From Acidobacteriota bacterium (GTDB lineage: Bacteria; Acidobacteriota; Terriglobia; Acidiferrales; UBA7541): DNA of 10,877 bases. Numbering within the stretch: position 1 is the first letter of the stretch; each line of letters opens with the position of its first letter. The DNA lies in NCBI GenBank assembly GCA_003224195.1, contig QHYP01000034.1, positions 1 to 10,877 on the forward strand, given 5' to 3'. Made by a program: the position numbers and the translations under genes. Under the pieces are notes generated by a model that saw only the letters and a program-made list of their open reading frames with translations, was not told the DNA's origin and did not search any database. Shown one piece after another: positions 1-6,765 of the stretch.

Positions 1-3000
1 GATACAGCGTGACCAACTGGGAGAACATTAGCCCGCCGACCACGGCCAATCCCAGCGGCCGGCGCGAGCCTGCCCCCGCGCCAACTCCCAACGCAATCGG
101 CAGCGTCCCCATGAGCGCCGCCATCGTCGTCATCATGATTGGCCGGAACCTCACCAACGAGCCTTCATGCGCCGCTTCCGCCGCATCCTTCCCGCCCGAG
201 CGCTGCGCTTCCAACGCGAAGTCCACCACCATGATTGCGTTCTTCTTCACAATTCCGACGAGCATGATGATGCCGACGAAGCCATACAAGTTCAGCTCGT
301 AGTGGAACAGCCAGAGGGTCAGCAACGCCCCGAAACCCGCGGAGGGCAAACCGGAGAGAATGGTCACGGGGTGGAGAAAGCTTTCATAGAGAATGCCGAG
401 AACGATATAGATCACCAGAATGGCGACGATGAGCAGCACGGCCAACCCGCCCACCGACTGCGAAAACGCCTGTGCGGTTCCCTGATAGCTTGTGCTCACC
501 GTGCTAGGCAAAGTTTCCCGCGCCAGCTTTTGCACCGATTCGAGGGCTTCGCTCAATGACGTGCCCGCCTTCAAGTTGAAGGAAATCGTGACGGCGGGAA
601 GCTGACCCAGGTGATTCACGACCAGCGGCCCGAGGCCCGTCGTCAAATTGGCCACCGAGCTCAGCGGCACCGACTGCCCGTTGGAGCCGCGCACGTACAG
701 CAAGGTGAGCGCAGACGGGTCGCGCTGGAATTTTTCTTCGAGCTCGAGGATGACGCGGTATTCGTTGTTCGGCATGTAGATCGTGGAAATCTGGCGCTGG
801 CCGTAGGCGGTGAAGAGGGCGTCTTCCACCTGCTGCGCCGAAAGACCGAGCGTGGCGGCGCGGTCGCGGTCCACTTCCACGTTGACCTGCGGGTTGGAAA
901 TTTGAAGGTCCGTGTTGACGTCCTGCAACCCGCGTATCTCCGTCCGCATTTTTTGCAGGAAAAGGTTGGACGCGGGATAAAGCTCCTGCGTGTTCGGGCT
1001 TTGCAGAGTGAATTGGTATTGCGCCTTGGTCAGGTGTCCGCCAATTTCAATCGGCGGAGGGTTCTGCATGAATGCGAGAATCCCCGGCACCGCCGCGAAC
1101 TTCGGCCGAAGTTCGTCGATGACCTCGTCCACCGTGAGCGTGTGGCCGAAAAACGGCCCGATGATTTGCAGGAACGCCCCCACAACGGGCGTGTGACCGG
1201 CCTTCAGCAGTATTCGATGGAATGCCTCGCTGCCGACCCATTCCCGCTGGTCATGCGGCTTCAGGTGAACGAAAAGAATGCCCGTATTACCGCCCCCAAG
1301 AAACCCGGTGACCCCGCACAACGAAAAGAATTGCGCAATGTTCGGATCGCGCCCGGCGACCTCATTCAGCCGGAACTGATGCTCCTTCATCGCTTCAAAA
1401 GAAATGCCTTGCTCGGCCATGGTGAAGGCAAAAATCATCCCGGCGTCTTCGCTCGGCAGGAAACCCTTCGGCATGACGACGAACTGCCACACGGTCACGG
1501 CCAGAATGACGGCGGCAATGGACATCGTCGCCAGGCGATGCCGCAGCGCCCATCCGAGCGAGCGGTCGTAGATCCGGAGCATCCCGTTGAAGAAGTTTTC
1601 CAGCTTCATGTACGCCCAGCCGTGTCGCTGCTGGTTCGGCGGGCGCAGGAACCGGCTGCACAGCATCGGCGTCAAGCTCAAGGAGACGACGCCGGAAACG
1701 AGGATGGCCACCATGATGACGACGGAGAATTCATGCAGCAGCCGGCCCAGGATCCCGCCCATGAAGAGCACGGGGATGAATACGGCGGCAAGCGACAAGG
1801 TCATCGAAACGATGGTGAAGCCGATCTCCTTCGAACCTTTCAGCGCCGCTTCCATCACCCCTTCACCGTGCTCCATGTGCCGCACGATGTTCTCGAGCAT
1901 GACGATGGCGTCGTCCACGACGAAACCCACCGAGAGCGTCAGCGCCATCAGGGACAGGTTGTCCACCGTGTAGTTCAGCAGATACATCACTGCGAAGGTG
2001 CCGATGATGGACATCGGCAGCGCGACGCTGGGGATCAGCGTGGCCGAAAGGTTTCGCAGGAACAGGAAGATCACCAGCACGACGAGGCAAACGGCCAGGA
2101 ACAAGCTGAATTTCACATCGGCAACGGAATCGCGGATGGATTCGGAACGGTCGTAGAGAATCGTGAGGCTCACCGACGGGGGAATCTGCTGACGGATGAC
2201 GGGCAACACCTTCTTGATGTTGTCCACCACTTGCACTGTGTTCGTTCCCGGCTGCCGCTGGATGGCCAACACGATGGAAGGCTCGTTGTTGTACCAGAGA
2301 GCGATGCGGTCGTTTTCCACGCTATCCGCGACGACGCCAAGGTCTCCCAAACGCACCGGCAAGCCATTGCGATACGCAACGATGAGCTGGCGGTAGCCAT
2401 CGGCGCGCACGAGCTGACCGTTGGCCTGCAGGGTGAACGCCTTGTGTGCGCCATACAGAGTTCCCGTAGGCAGGTTGACGTTGCCGTGCTGTACGGCAGT
2501 CGAAACTTCGTCGATGCCGATCTTCCGAGAAGCCAGGGCGCGCGGGTCCACTTGAACGCGGACTGCGTACTTTTGCTGGCCGTAGACGCTGACCTGAGCC
2601 ACTCCACTGATCATCGAAATCCGCTGGGAGAGAAACGTCTCCGCATACTCGTCCACCTGGGAAAGCGGCATGGTCGGCGAGCTCACGGACATGTAGAGGA
2701 TGGGCTGGTCCGCGGGATTCACCTTCTGGAAGGTGGGCGGGCTTGGCATGTTCTGCGGCAGGAGCGGCATGGTGGTGGAGATGGCCGCCTGGATGTCCTG
2801 AGCCGCAGCGTCGATGTTTCGGCTCAATTCGAATTGCACAGAAATCGTAGTGAAGCCCTGGGAGCTCGTGGAGGTCATCGCCTCGATACCAGCGATGGTG
2901 GAAAACTGCTTTTCCAGGGGAGTGGCGATGGCGGATGACATCGTCTCAGGGCTCGCCCCGGGCAGGCCCGCGTAAACCTGAATCGTGGGCCGGTCCACGT

Positions 3001-3115
3001 TGGGAAGGTCACTCACCGGCAGTGCTCGATAGGCGATTACGCCAAAAAGCAGGATGGCGCCCATGAAGAGCGTCGTCATCACCGGCCGGCGAATGAAGCC
3101 TTCGGCGATATTCAT
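1..3115 (-). CDS. RND-family multidrug efflux pump, inner-membrane subunit (C-terminus cut by window edge)
   Basis: Proton-driven exporter of the HAE1/AcrB superfamily, closest in style to MdtB/MdtC. It takes substrate from the periplasm or inner membrane and passes it to an outer-membrane channel through the adaptor encoded just upstream. Reading from the ATG at 3115, 1038 codons are open without a stop. The protein begins MNIAEGFIRRPVMTTLFMG (cytoplasmic helix and first membrane helix). The proton-relay aspartates of membrane helix 4 are D401-D402 in VGFVVDDAIVMLEN, and the helix-10 lysine lies in GIVKKNAIMMVDFA (K957/K958). It breaks off in FSQLVTLY within the last membrane helix, so by family length only about 20-40 residues are missing. 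A GAGGAA site lies 6 bases before the start and overlaps the adaptor's stop codon. One oddity is an extra stretch of about 34 residues (625-658) after the LFVHLKPHDQR strand of the porter domain. The substrate cannot be told from sequence, and no outer-membrane factor gene is visible. Confidence 0.95.
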   Translation of the reverse strand, partial: MNIAEGFIRRPVMTTLFMGAILLFGVIAYRALPVSDLPNVDRPTIQVYAGLPGASPETMSSAIATPLEKQFSTIAGIEAMTSTSSQGFTTISVQFELSRNIDAAAQDIQAAISTTMPLLPQNMPSPPTFQKVNPADQPILYMSVSSPTMPLSQVDEYAETFLSQRISMISGVAQVSVYGQQKYAVRVQVDPRALASRKIGIDEVSTAVQHGNVNLPTGTLYGAHKAFTLQANGQLVRADGYRQLIVAYRNGLPVRLGDLGVVADSVENDRIALWYNNEPSIVLAIQRQPGTNTVQVVDNIKKVLPVIRQQIPPSVSLTILYDRSESIRDSVADVKFSLFLAVCLVVLVIFLFLRNLSATLIPSVALPMSIIGTFAVMYLLNYTVDNLSLMALTLSVGFVVDDAIVMLENIVRHMEHGEGVMEAALKGSKEIGFTIVSMTLSLAAVFIPVLFMGGILGRLLHEFSVVIMVAILVSGVVSLSLTPMLCSRFLRPPNQQRHGWAYMKLENFFNGMLRIYDRSLGWALRHRLATMSIAAVILAVTVWQFVVMPKGFLPSEDAGMIFAFTMAEQGISFEAMKEHQFRLNEVAGRDPNIAQFFSLCGVTGFLGGGNTGILFVHLKPHDQREWVGSEAFHRILLKAGHTPVVGAFLQIIGPFFGHTLTVDEVIDELRPKFAAVPGILAFMQNPPPIEIGGHLTKAQYQFTLQSPNTQELYPASNLFLQKMRTEIRGLQDVNTDLQISNPQVNVEVDRDRAATLGLSAQQVEDALFTAYGQRQISTIYMPNNEYRVILELEEKFQRDPSALTLLYVRGSNGQSVPLSSVANLTTGLGPLVVNHLGQLPAVTISFNLKAGTSLSEALESVQKLARETLPSTVSTSYQGTAQAFSQSVGGLAVLLIVAILVIYIVLGILYESFLHPVTILSGLPSAGFGALLTLWLFHYELNLYGFVGIIMLVGIVKKNAIMVVDFALEAQRSGGKDAAEAAHEGSLVRFRPIMMTTMAALMGTLPIALGVGAGAGSRRPLGLAVVGGLMFSQLVTLY

Positions 3116-3121
3116 GACGAT

Positions 3122-3128
3122 TTCCTCA
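3122..3128 (-). promoter_or_regulatory. Shine-Dalgarno of the RND pump, overlapping the adaptor stop codon
   Basis: On the minus strand TGAGGAA contains both the adaptor's TGA stop (3126-3128) and a GAGGAA ribosome-binding site 6 bases before the pump ATG at 3115. A ribosome terminating on the adaptor would sit on the next start, so translational coupling is likely (inference). Confidence 0.75.
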
Positions 3129-4262
3129 CTTGCTGGCCGCCGGCGGCGTGGGCGTGGAGTTTTTCACCTGGAGATGCGCACCCGGAAAAATCATGATCTG
3201 CCCGTCCGTGACAACCGTTTCGCCGGGCTGCAGCCCGCTGGAGACGACCGCATCCGCCCCCGCGTTCCGCTCCACGCTTACCGGTCGAATCTCCGCCGTT
3301 TGATCCGCCTTCAGGACGTAGACGAACGTGCCCTTCTGGCCCGTCTCGACGGCTTGCGAGGGAACGACGATGGCATTTGTTTGTTCCGCCAGCCGCACAA
3401 TCGTATTCACGAATTGCCCGGGCCAGAGCCTGCGGTTCCGGTTCGGGAACGTCGCTTTCAATTGAATTGTGCCGGTCGCGCGATCCACGGTGTTGTCAAC
3501 AAACGTGAGCGTTCCCGCTTCCGGGTGCTGCGGGTCGTCGGGAATCACCGCCCCAACTCCCAGCGAACCCTTTGCCATATACTTTCGCACCTCAGCCAAA
3601 TAGCGTTCCGGAATCGCGTAGGCCACGTAAACGGGAGTGACCTGATTGATCACCACCAGAACGGGCAGGTCATTTGCTTTCACGAGATTCCCGGGATGCA
3701 CCAGCAAACTGCCGGTGCGGCCGTCCACCGGCGAATAAACGGAACAATAATTGAGCTGCAGCCGCGCGTACTCGAGGGCCGCCTCATCGGTTCGCACAGC
3801 GGCCTGATCCTGCGCGGAGGCGGCTTGGGCTTGATCGAGCTGTTCCTTGGAACTGATTTTCTCGGCATCCAAGCGCTGCGTGCGTTGCAGGATCAGGGCG
3901 GAGTTCGCCGCTTGCGCTTTGTCATGCGCGAGTTTTCCGAGCGCTTGATCGAGCGCGGCTTGAAACGGCGCGCGGTCGATCGGAAACAGCAAATCGCCGT
4001 TTTTGACGTCCTGGCCTTCTTTAAAATGAACGCTCAGAAGCTGGCCCGTGACCTGGGGCTCGACCGAGACGGTTCTGTAGGGCATCACCGAGCCGATGGC
4101 CTCGATTTCCAGCGGGACGCTCTTCTTCGCTACTTGAGCCACCGTGACGGGCACCGTCGGCGCGCCGGGCGCAGCGGCTTGTTGCGACGTACAGCCACCC
4201 AGCCCCAGGGCGGCTGCGAAAGAGACAGCTAGTCTCCCTCTCCACGTATAGTGTCGGTTCAT
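3126..4262 (-). CDS. RND efflux periplasmic adaptor (membrane fusion protein), lipoprotein
   Basis: HlyD/AcrA-type adaptor of 378 residues that links the inner-membrane RND pump to an outer-membrane channel. The N-terminus is a short basic region and hydrophobic segment ending in the lipobox LGGC, so C24 should be lipid-modified. The first half of the lipoyl-like barrel-sandwich domain is around residues 62-96 (GQLLSVHFKEGQDVKNGDLL). An alanine/glutamine-rich coiled-coil hairpin follows at about 98-165, then the second lipoyl half (SPVDGRTGSLLVHPGNLV) and the beta-barrel and membrane-proximal regions (LWPGQFVNTIVRL, VVPSQAVETGQKGTFVYVL). It is first in the operon, 10 bases before the pump. 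The ATG at 4262 is chosen because it gives a complete lipoprotein signal, although no good ribosome-binding site is seen upstream. Length and domain order are normal for the family. Confidence 0.95.
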   Translation of the reverse strand: MNRHYTWRGRLAVSFAAALGLGGCTSQQAAAPGAPTVPVTVAQVAKKSVPLEIEAIGSVMPYRTVSVEPQVTGQLLSVHFKEGQDVKNGDLLFPIDRAPFQAALDQALGKLAHDKAQAANSALILQRTQRLDAEKISSKEQLDQAQAASAQDQAAVRTDEAALEYARLQLNYCSVYSPVDGRTGSLLVHPGNLVKANDLPVLVVINQVTPVYVAYAIPERYLAEVRKYMAKGSLGVGAVIPDDPQHPEAGTLTFVDNTVDRATGTIQLKATFPNRNRRLWPGQFVNTIVRLAEQTNAIVVPSQAVETGQKGTFVYVLKADQTAEIRPVSVERNAGADAVVSSGLQPGETVVTDGQIMIFPGAHLQVKNSTPTPPAASK

Positions 4263-4464
4263 AGGTATGTATGCGGAACTATATCTTTCTGTTTGACGTA
4301 TGAATCCCGGTGTTCGATTCGGCGAGGACTGGAAAACTCCCCTATTTTCTGCCCTCGGCGAGCACCCATTTAGGATAACGCAAATCGGATGTGCTTTCTA
4401 TCAGCGTCCTGCGGGGCGTATACGGATTTTTGAGGGAGCAAACGGTGGGACCCGGGGAAAAAGA

Positions 4465-4504
4465 GAAACGCCGGGCGGCTCTTTCTCTTGCTGCCCGGCG
4501 TTTC
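4465..4504 (-). terminator. Rho-independent terminator after the PilZ gene
   Basis: A perfect 12-bp inverted repeat pairs 4465-4476 with 4493-4504 around a 16-base loop. On the minus strand the stem is followed directly by TCTTTTTCCC (4455-4464). The stem starts 14 bases past the PilZ stop codon. The plus strand has no T-run after the stem, so this acts leftward. It separates the c-di-GMP genes from the efflux operon, which therefore needs its own promoter within 4263-4464. I see no convincing -35/-10 pair there. Confidence 0.9.
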
Positions 4505-4518
4505 AAAAACCATTTGCG

Positions 4519-4893
4519 CTAGTTTCTGCTGTTTGTTCCAGGCGTTCCCTCCTTTCCGCTCAATCGTCGAGTCGAGCTTTTTGCGGTTTGAACTACCCAT
4601 CGCCCCTTGGACTCGAGGAATTCCACGCCAATCACGTAGCCTTGGTCTTGCAGAGATTGGCAGTAGGCCACTCGGGCCGTGGAGCGAAATTCACCGGCGC
4701 GCGCTGCGATCGTCAGCCGGTCGTCTTTTTCCCAGCGCCGGATCGTCATGACGCGGGCGCCTCGCAGGCTCACGTTTTCCGTAAACGTGGCTTCATTGCC
4801 GGGCAATTGCGCATGACCGTCGAGAGTCACGGGGACTTCCATCGGGATGCGGCGTTCGGTACGTGGAAACGGAAATGTCTTGGTTTGCGCCAT
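4519..4893 (-). CDS. PilZ domain protein, probable c-di-GMP receptor
   Basis: Single-domain PilZ protein of 124 residues, soluble, no signal peptide. The c-di-GMP-binding signature is intact: RTERR gives the RxxxR motif (R11 and R15) at the start of the domain, and NVSLRG gives the N/DxSxxG motif (N40, S42, G45). A later VIGVEFLE strand is typical of the barrel. The last 25 or so residues are basic and Ser/Thr-rich and probably disordered. The gene starts 9 bases after the stop of the diguanylate cyclase and ends just before a terminator, so it is the distal gene of a two-gene unit. By family knowledge PilZ proteins change partner binding when c-di-GMP is bound; the output (motility, polysaccharide, transcription) cannot be inferred here. 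Confidence 0.93.
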   Translation of the reverse strand: MAQTKTFPFPRTERRIPMEVPVTLDGHAQLPGNEATFTENVSLRGARVMTIRRWEKDDRLTIAARAGEFRSTARVAYCQSLQDQGYVIGVEFLESKGRWVVQTAKSSTRRLSGKEGTPGTNSRN

Positions 4894-4898
4894 TTCCG

Positions 4899-4905
4899 TT
4901 CCTCA
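4899..4905 (-). promoter_or_regulatory. Shine-Dalgarno of the PilZ gene, overlapping the cyclase stop codon
   Basis: TGAGGAA on the minus strand combines the cyclase stop TGA (4903-4905) with a GAGGAA ribosome-binding site 5 bases before the PilZ ATG at 4893. The layout is the same as between the efflux adaptor and pump. Confidence 0.75.
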
Positions 4906-6234
4906 CAGGCATGCGGCGATCCGCGAGAATGTATGCAAACTCCCGCGGCGATTCTTCATGCCATAGAGAGCGCGGTCGGCCGCGGCAAGCAGTTTTTCCG
5001 GCGTCTCCCCGTCTGCGGGATAAACGGCGGCTCCGGCACTCGCCGAGAGCGGCGGCTTTTCGGTGTCCTGCGCCAGGCGTTCGCGAATCCGTTGCACGAG
5101 CAGCTCGGCGACTTGGGCGCTCGTTTCCGGCAGGACAAGCGCGAATTCATCGCCGCCGTAGCGTGCCGGTGTATCCATCGAGCGCGAATTCACGCGCAGA
5201 ACGTTGGCCAGCCGGCAGAGCGCCCGGCTGCCTACGAGGTGCCCGTGCTGATCGTTGATGGCCTTTAGACCATCCATGTCCAGCAGGACGACGCTGAACG
5301 AGCGGCCCGTGCGCCGCGAGCGGTCGAGTTCCGCCTCCATAACAGCGATCAAGCGGCGGTAGTTCGCCAGCCCCGTCAACGAGTCGCTCACCGCCATGCG
5401 CCGAACCTGTTCGAACAGCCGCGCCTGGTCGAGCAGCGCGCCGAAGAACATCACCGCGTAGCTGAGTGTCTTCAGCAGCTCGGCGGCAAAGAACGGGCCG
5501 TCAAAGAGTTCGCGCGAAAACAGCGCGGCGGCGTGGCAGGCGGCATTGAGCAGCGCCACCACGAAAAGGGCGTTTCCGAATTGCGCGGATTGGTGCCGGC
5601 CGCGCCGGTAACCATACGCCGCCAAAGCAAACAACACCCCCGGAAGCAGTTCCCACGGGCGAGAAAAAATGCTCGCGCTGTGGGTTAGAGGGGCGGCCGG
5701 CGCGGCCAGAAACGCGGCGCTCGTCAGGTACGCTCCGCCGGCCACGACGAGCAGCGCGGCGGCCAATTCGCGGCTCGGCTGGCGCGAGGTGGGCATGTGG
5801 CGTTCGACAACAAGCGCCGCAAGCAGGAGCACGCCGAGAAGCGTCCGGCTGACCATCCAGCTCATGGGTACTCGGTAGAGCCACACCGGCCCATTCGCCA
5901 GGAAGCTGACAAGATTCAAATACCCGATAGTCTCCAGGATTGCGCAAAGTACGAAGCCGAAGGCCAGGATCAGCGCCGTGCGGTCGTGTGTTCCGCGAAA
6001 GCGCACCACGGCGTTTGCCGCGTAACAGAAACTCAGCAGCGTCCCGCAAATTTCAAGGTACAGGTAATTCTGTGCGGTTCCGGAAAAGGAGGAAGTGCGC
6101 AGCCAGAAGATCGACGCCGAGAAGGCCAACACTCCGGCTACGGAAATCGCGACCGGGAGGCGCGCTCTTTCATTCCGGACAAACCCGACGATTTTGGCCC
6201 AAATACCCACGATCTCCCCCCAAAACCCGAACAA
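4903..6234 (-). CDS. Membrane-anchored diguanylate cyclase (GGDEF)
   Basis: Makes cyclic di-GMP from two GTP. The N-terminal ~270 residues hold about eight hydrophobic segments (roughly 27-46, 58-77, 85-110, 130-147, 155-175, 193-208, 217-240, 250-266), an integral membrane sensor of MASE-like type that I cannot assign to a named family. After a short linker the GGDEF domain begins with DSLTGLANYRR. The metal-binding LLDMDGLKAIND segment follows, and the catalytic GGDEF is at 360-364. RSMD (351-354), exactly five residues before it, is a complete RxxD inhibitory site, so the enzyme is predicted active and product-inhibited. The longest reading starts at a TTG (6234), two codons after an in-frame stop. 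A GTG at 6210 behind GGGGGGAG is the better start by ribosome-binding site and loses only eight residues. It is coupled to the PilZ gene downstream. Confidence 0.93.
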   Translation of the reverse strand: MFGFWGEIVGIWAKIVGFVRNERARLPVAISVAGVLAFSASIFWLRTSSFSGTAQNYLYLEICGTLLSFCYAANAVVRFRGTHDRTALILAFGFVLCAILETIGYLNLVSFLANGPVWLYRVPMSWMVSRTLLGVLLLAALVVERHMPTSRQPSRELAAALLVVAGGAYLTSAAFLAAPAAPLTHSASIFSRPWELLPGVLFALAAYGYRRGRHQSAQFGNALFVVALLNAACHAAALFSRELFDGPFFAAELLKTLSYAVMFFGALLDQARLFEQVRRMAVSDSLTGLANYRRLIAVMEAELDRSRRTGRSFSVVLLDMDGLKAINDQHGHLVGSRALCRLANVLRVNSRSMDTPARYGGDEFALVLPETSAQVAELLVQRIRERLAQDTEKPPLSASAGAAVYPADGETPEKLLAAADRALYGMKNRRGSLHTFSRIAACL

Positions 6235-6453
6235 ATCTCAACAACCCTACTGCAGTGCAAATGCGTGACCTTTTCCGTCCAAAATATTGTGCTCCTAAGA
6301 GACTGATATATAAGAGGTTACAAGAGGACGAACAGCCGGGAGGACTCGCAAACTCGGCCGCGAGACGCCCTTGCAGCAAATCCTGCGCCGAATGCAAGAG
6401 GGTAATCTTTGTGTTATGTATGGGTTACTGCGGCCTTGTGGAAAAGTTCAAGG

Positions 6454-6499
6454 CGTCTCTCCGTGCGTCTCATCGTGAGACATTCTCAGCGCTGAGACG
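6454..6499. repeat. Cluster of nested palindromes with GTCTC/GAGAC arms
   Basis: Three inverted repeats share the GTCTC/GAGAC core: GTCTCA-TCG-TGAGAC (6467-6481), the perfect 14-bp palindrome TCTCAGCGCTGAGA (6484-6497), and outer arms CGTCTC (6454-6459) with GAGACG (6494-6499) that could enclose the first hairpin. It lies 10 bases past the end of the CDGSH gene and about 220 bases upstream of the cyclase, in the otherwise gene-free stretch 6235-6508. It could end sulfur-operon transcription, although only a weak T-rich tract (ACTTTTCC) follows on the minus strand, or it could be an operator for the cyclase. The rest of the gap shows an AT-rich TATATAT (6307-6313 region) but no confident promoter. 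Confidence 0.6.
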
Positions 6500-6508
6500 G
6501 CGGATCAC

Positions 6509-6742
6509 TCACAACTTGGGCTTGGGAGGAGGTAACTCGCGAGCTGATACGTGGTCTGCAAAGCCACTCGTTTTGTGCGAACCGTCGCAGAAGGGCTTGT
6601 TAGCCGAATGGCCGCACCGACAGAAGGCCACGACGGTTCGCCCGGGAAACGAGAACGCCTTACCCTCGGGATCGAGCACCTCGAAATCGCCTTCGACGCG
6701 AATCGGCCCATTATGAGCAACGGTGATCTTTGTGCCAGCCAC
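6509..6742 (-). CDS. CDGSH iron-sulfur domain protein
   Basis: Small 77-residue mitoNEET-like protein. The cluster-binding signature is complete: CRCGHSANKPFCDGSH supplies C41, C43, C52 and H56, the three-Cys one-His set that holds a redox-active, labile [2Fe-2S] cluster in this family. There is no membrane anchor, so it is cytoplasmic. The GTG start at 6742 is chosen because GGGAGGA lies just upstream and the reading begins right before the conserved domain. It lies 23 bases after the E1/rhodanese gene and is the last gene of the sulfur operon. Bacterial CDGSH proteins are poorly understood. The position suggests a link between sulfide/persulfide supply and iron-sulfur or redox chemistry, but this is inference from context only. 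Confidence 0.92.
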   Translation of the reverse strand: MAGTKITVAHNGPIRVEGDFEVLDPEGKAFSFPGRTVVAFCRCGHSANKPFCDGSHKTSGFADHVSARELPPPKPKL

Positions 6743-6765
6743 TCCGGTCCTCCCAAACGCCAGAA

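Noticed and set aside
611..2938. Open frame of 775 codons on the plus strand
   Set aside because: It lies entirely antisense to the RND pump. Its translation is His/Arg/Asp-rich with no domain, a common mirror effect of codon bias in GC-rich genes; the minus-strand frame gives an unmistakable pump.
3054..4232. Open frame of 392 codons on the plus strand
   Set aside because: Antisense shadow of the efflux adaptor; Arg/Leu-rich translation without recognisable features.
4300..5268. Open frame of 322 codons on the plus strand
   Set aside because: Crosses the terminator and runs antisense to the PilZ and GGDEF genes; low-complexity translation without domains.
6467..6497. Palindrome cluster as a classical intrinsic terminator of the sulfur operon
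   Set aside because: No run of T follows either stem on the minus strand, only a weak ACTTTTCC further on, so it was recorded as a repeat instead.
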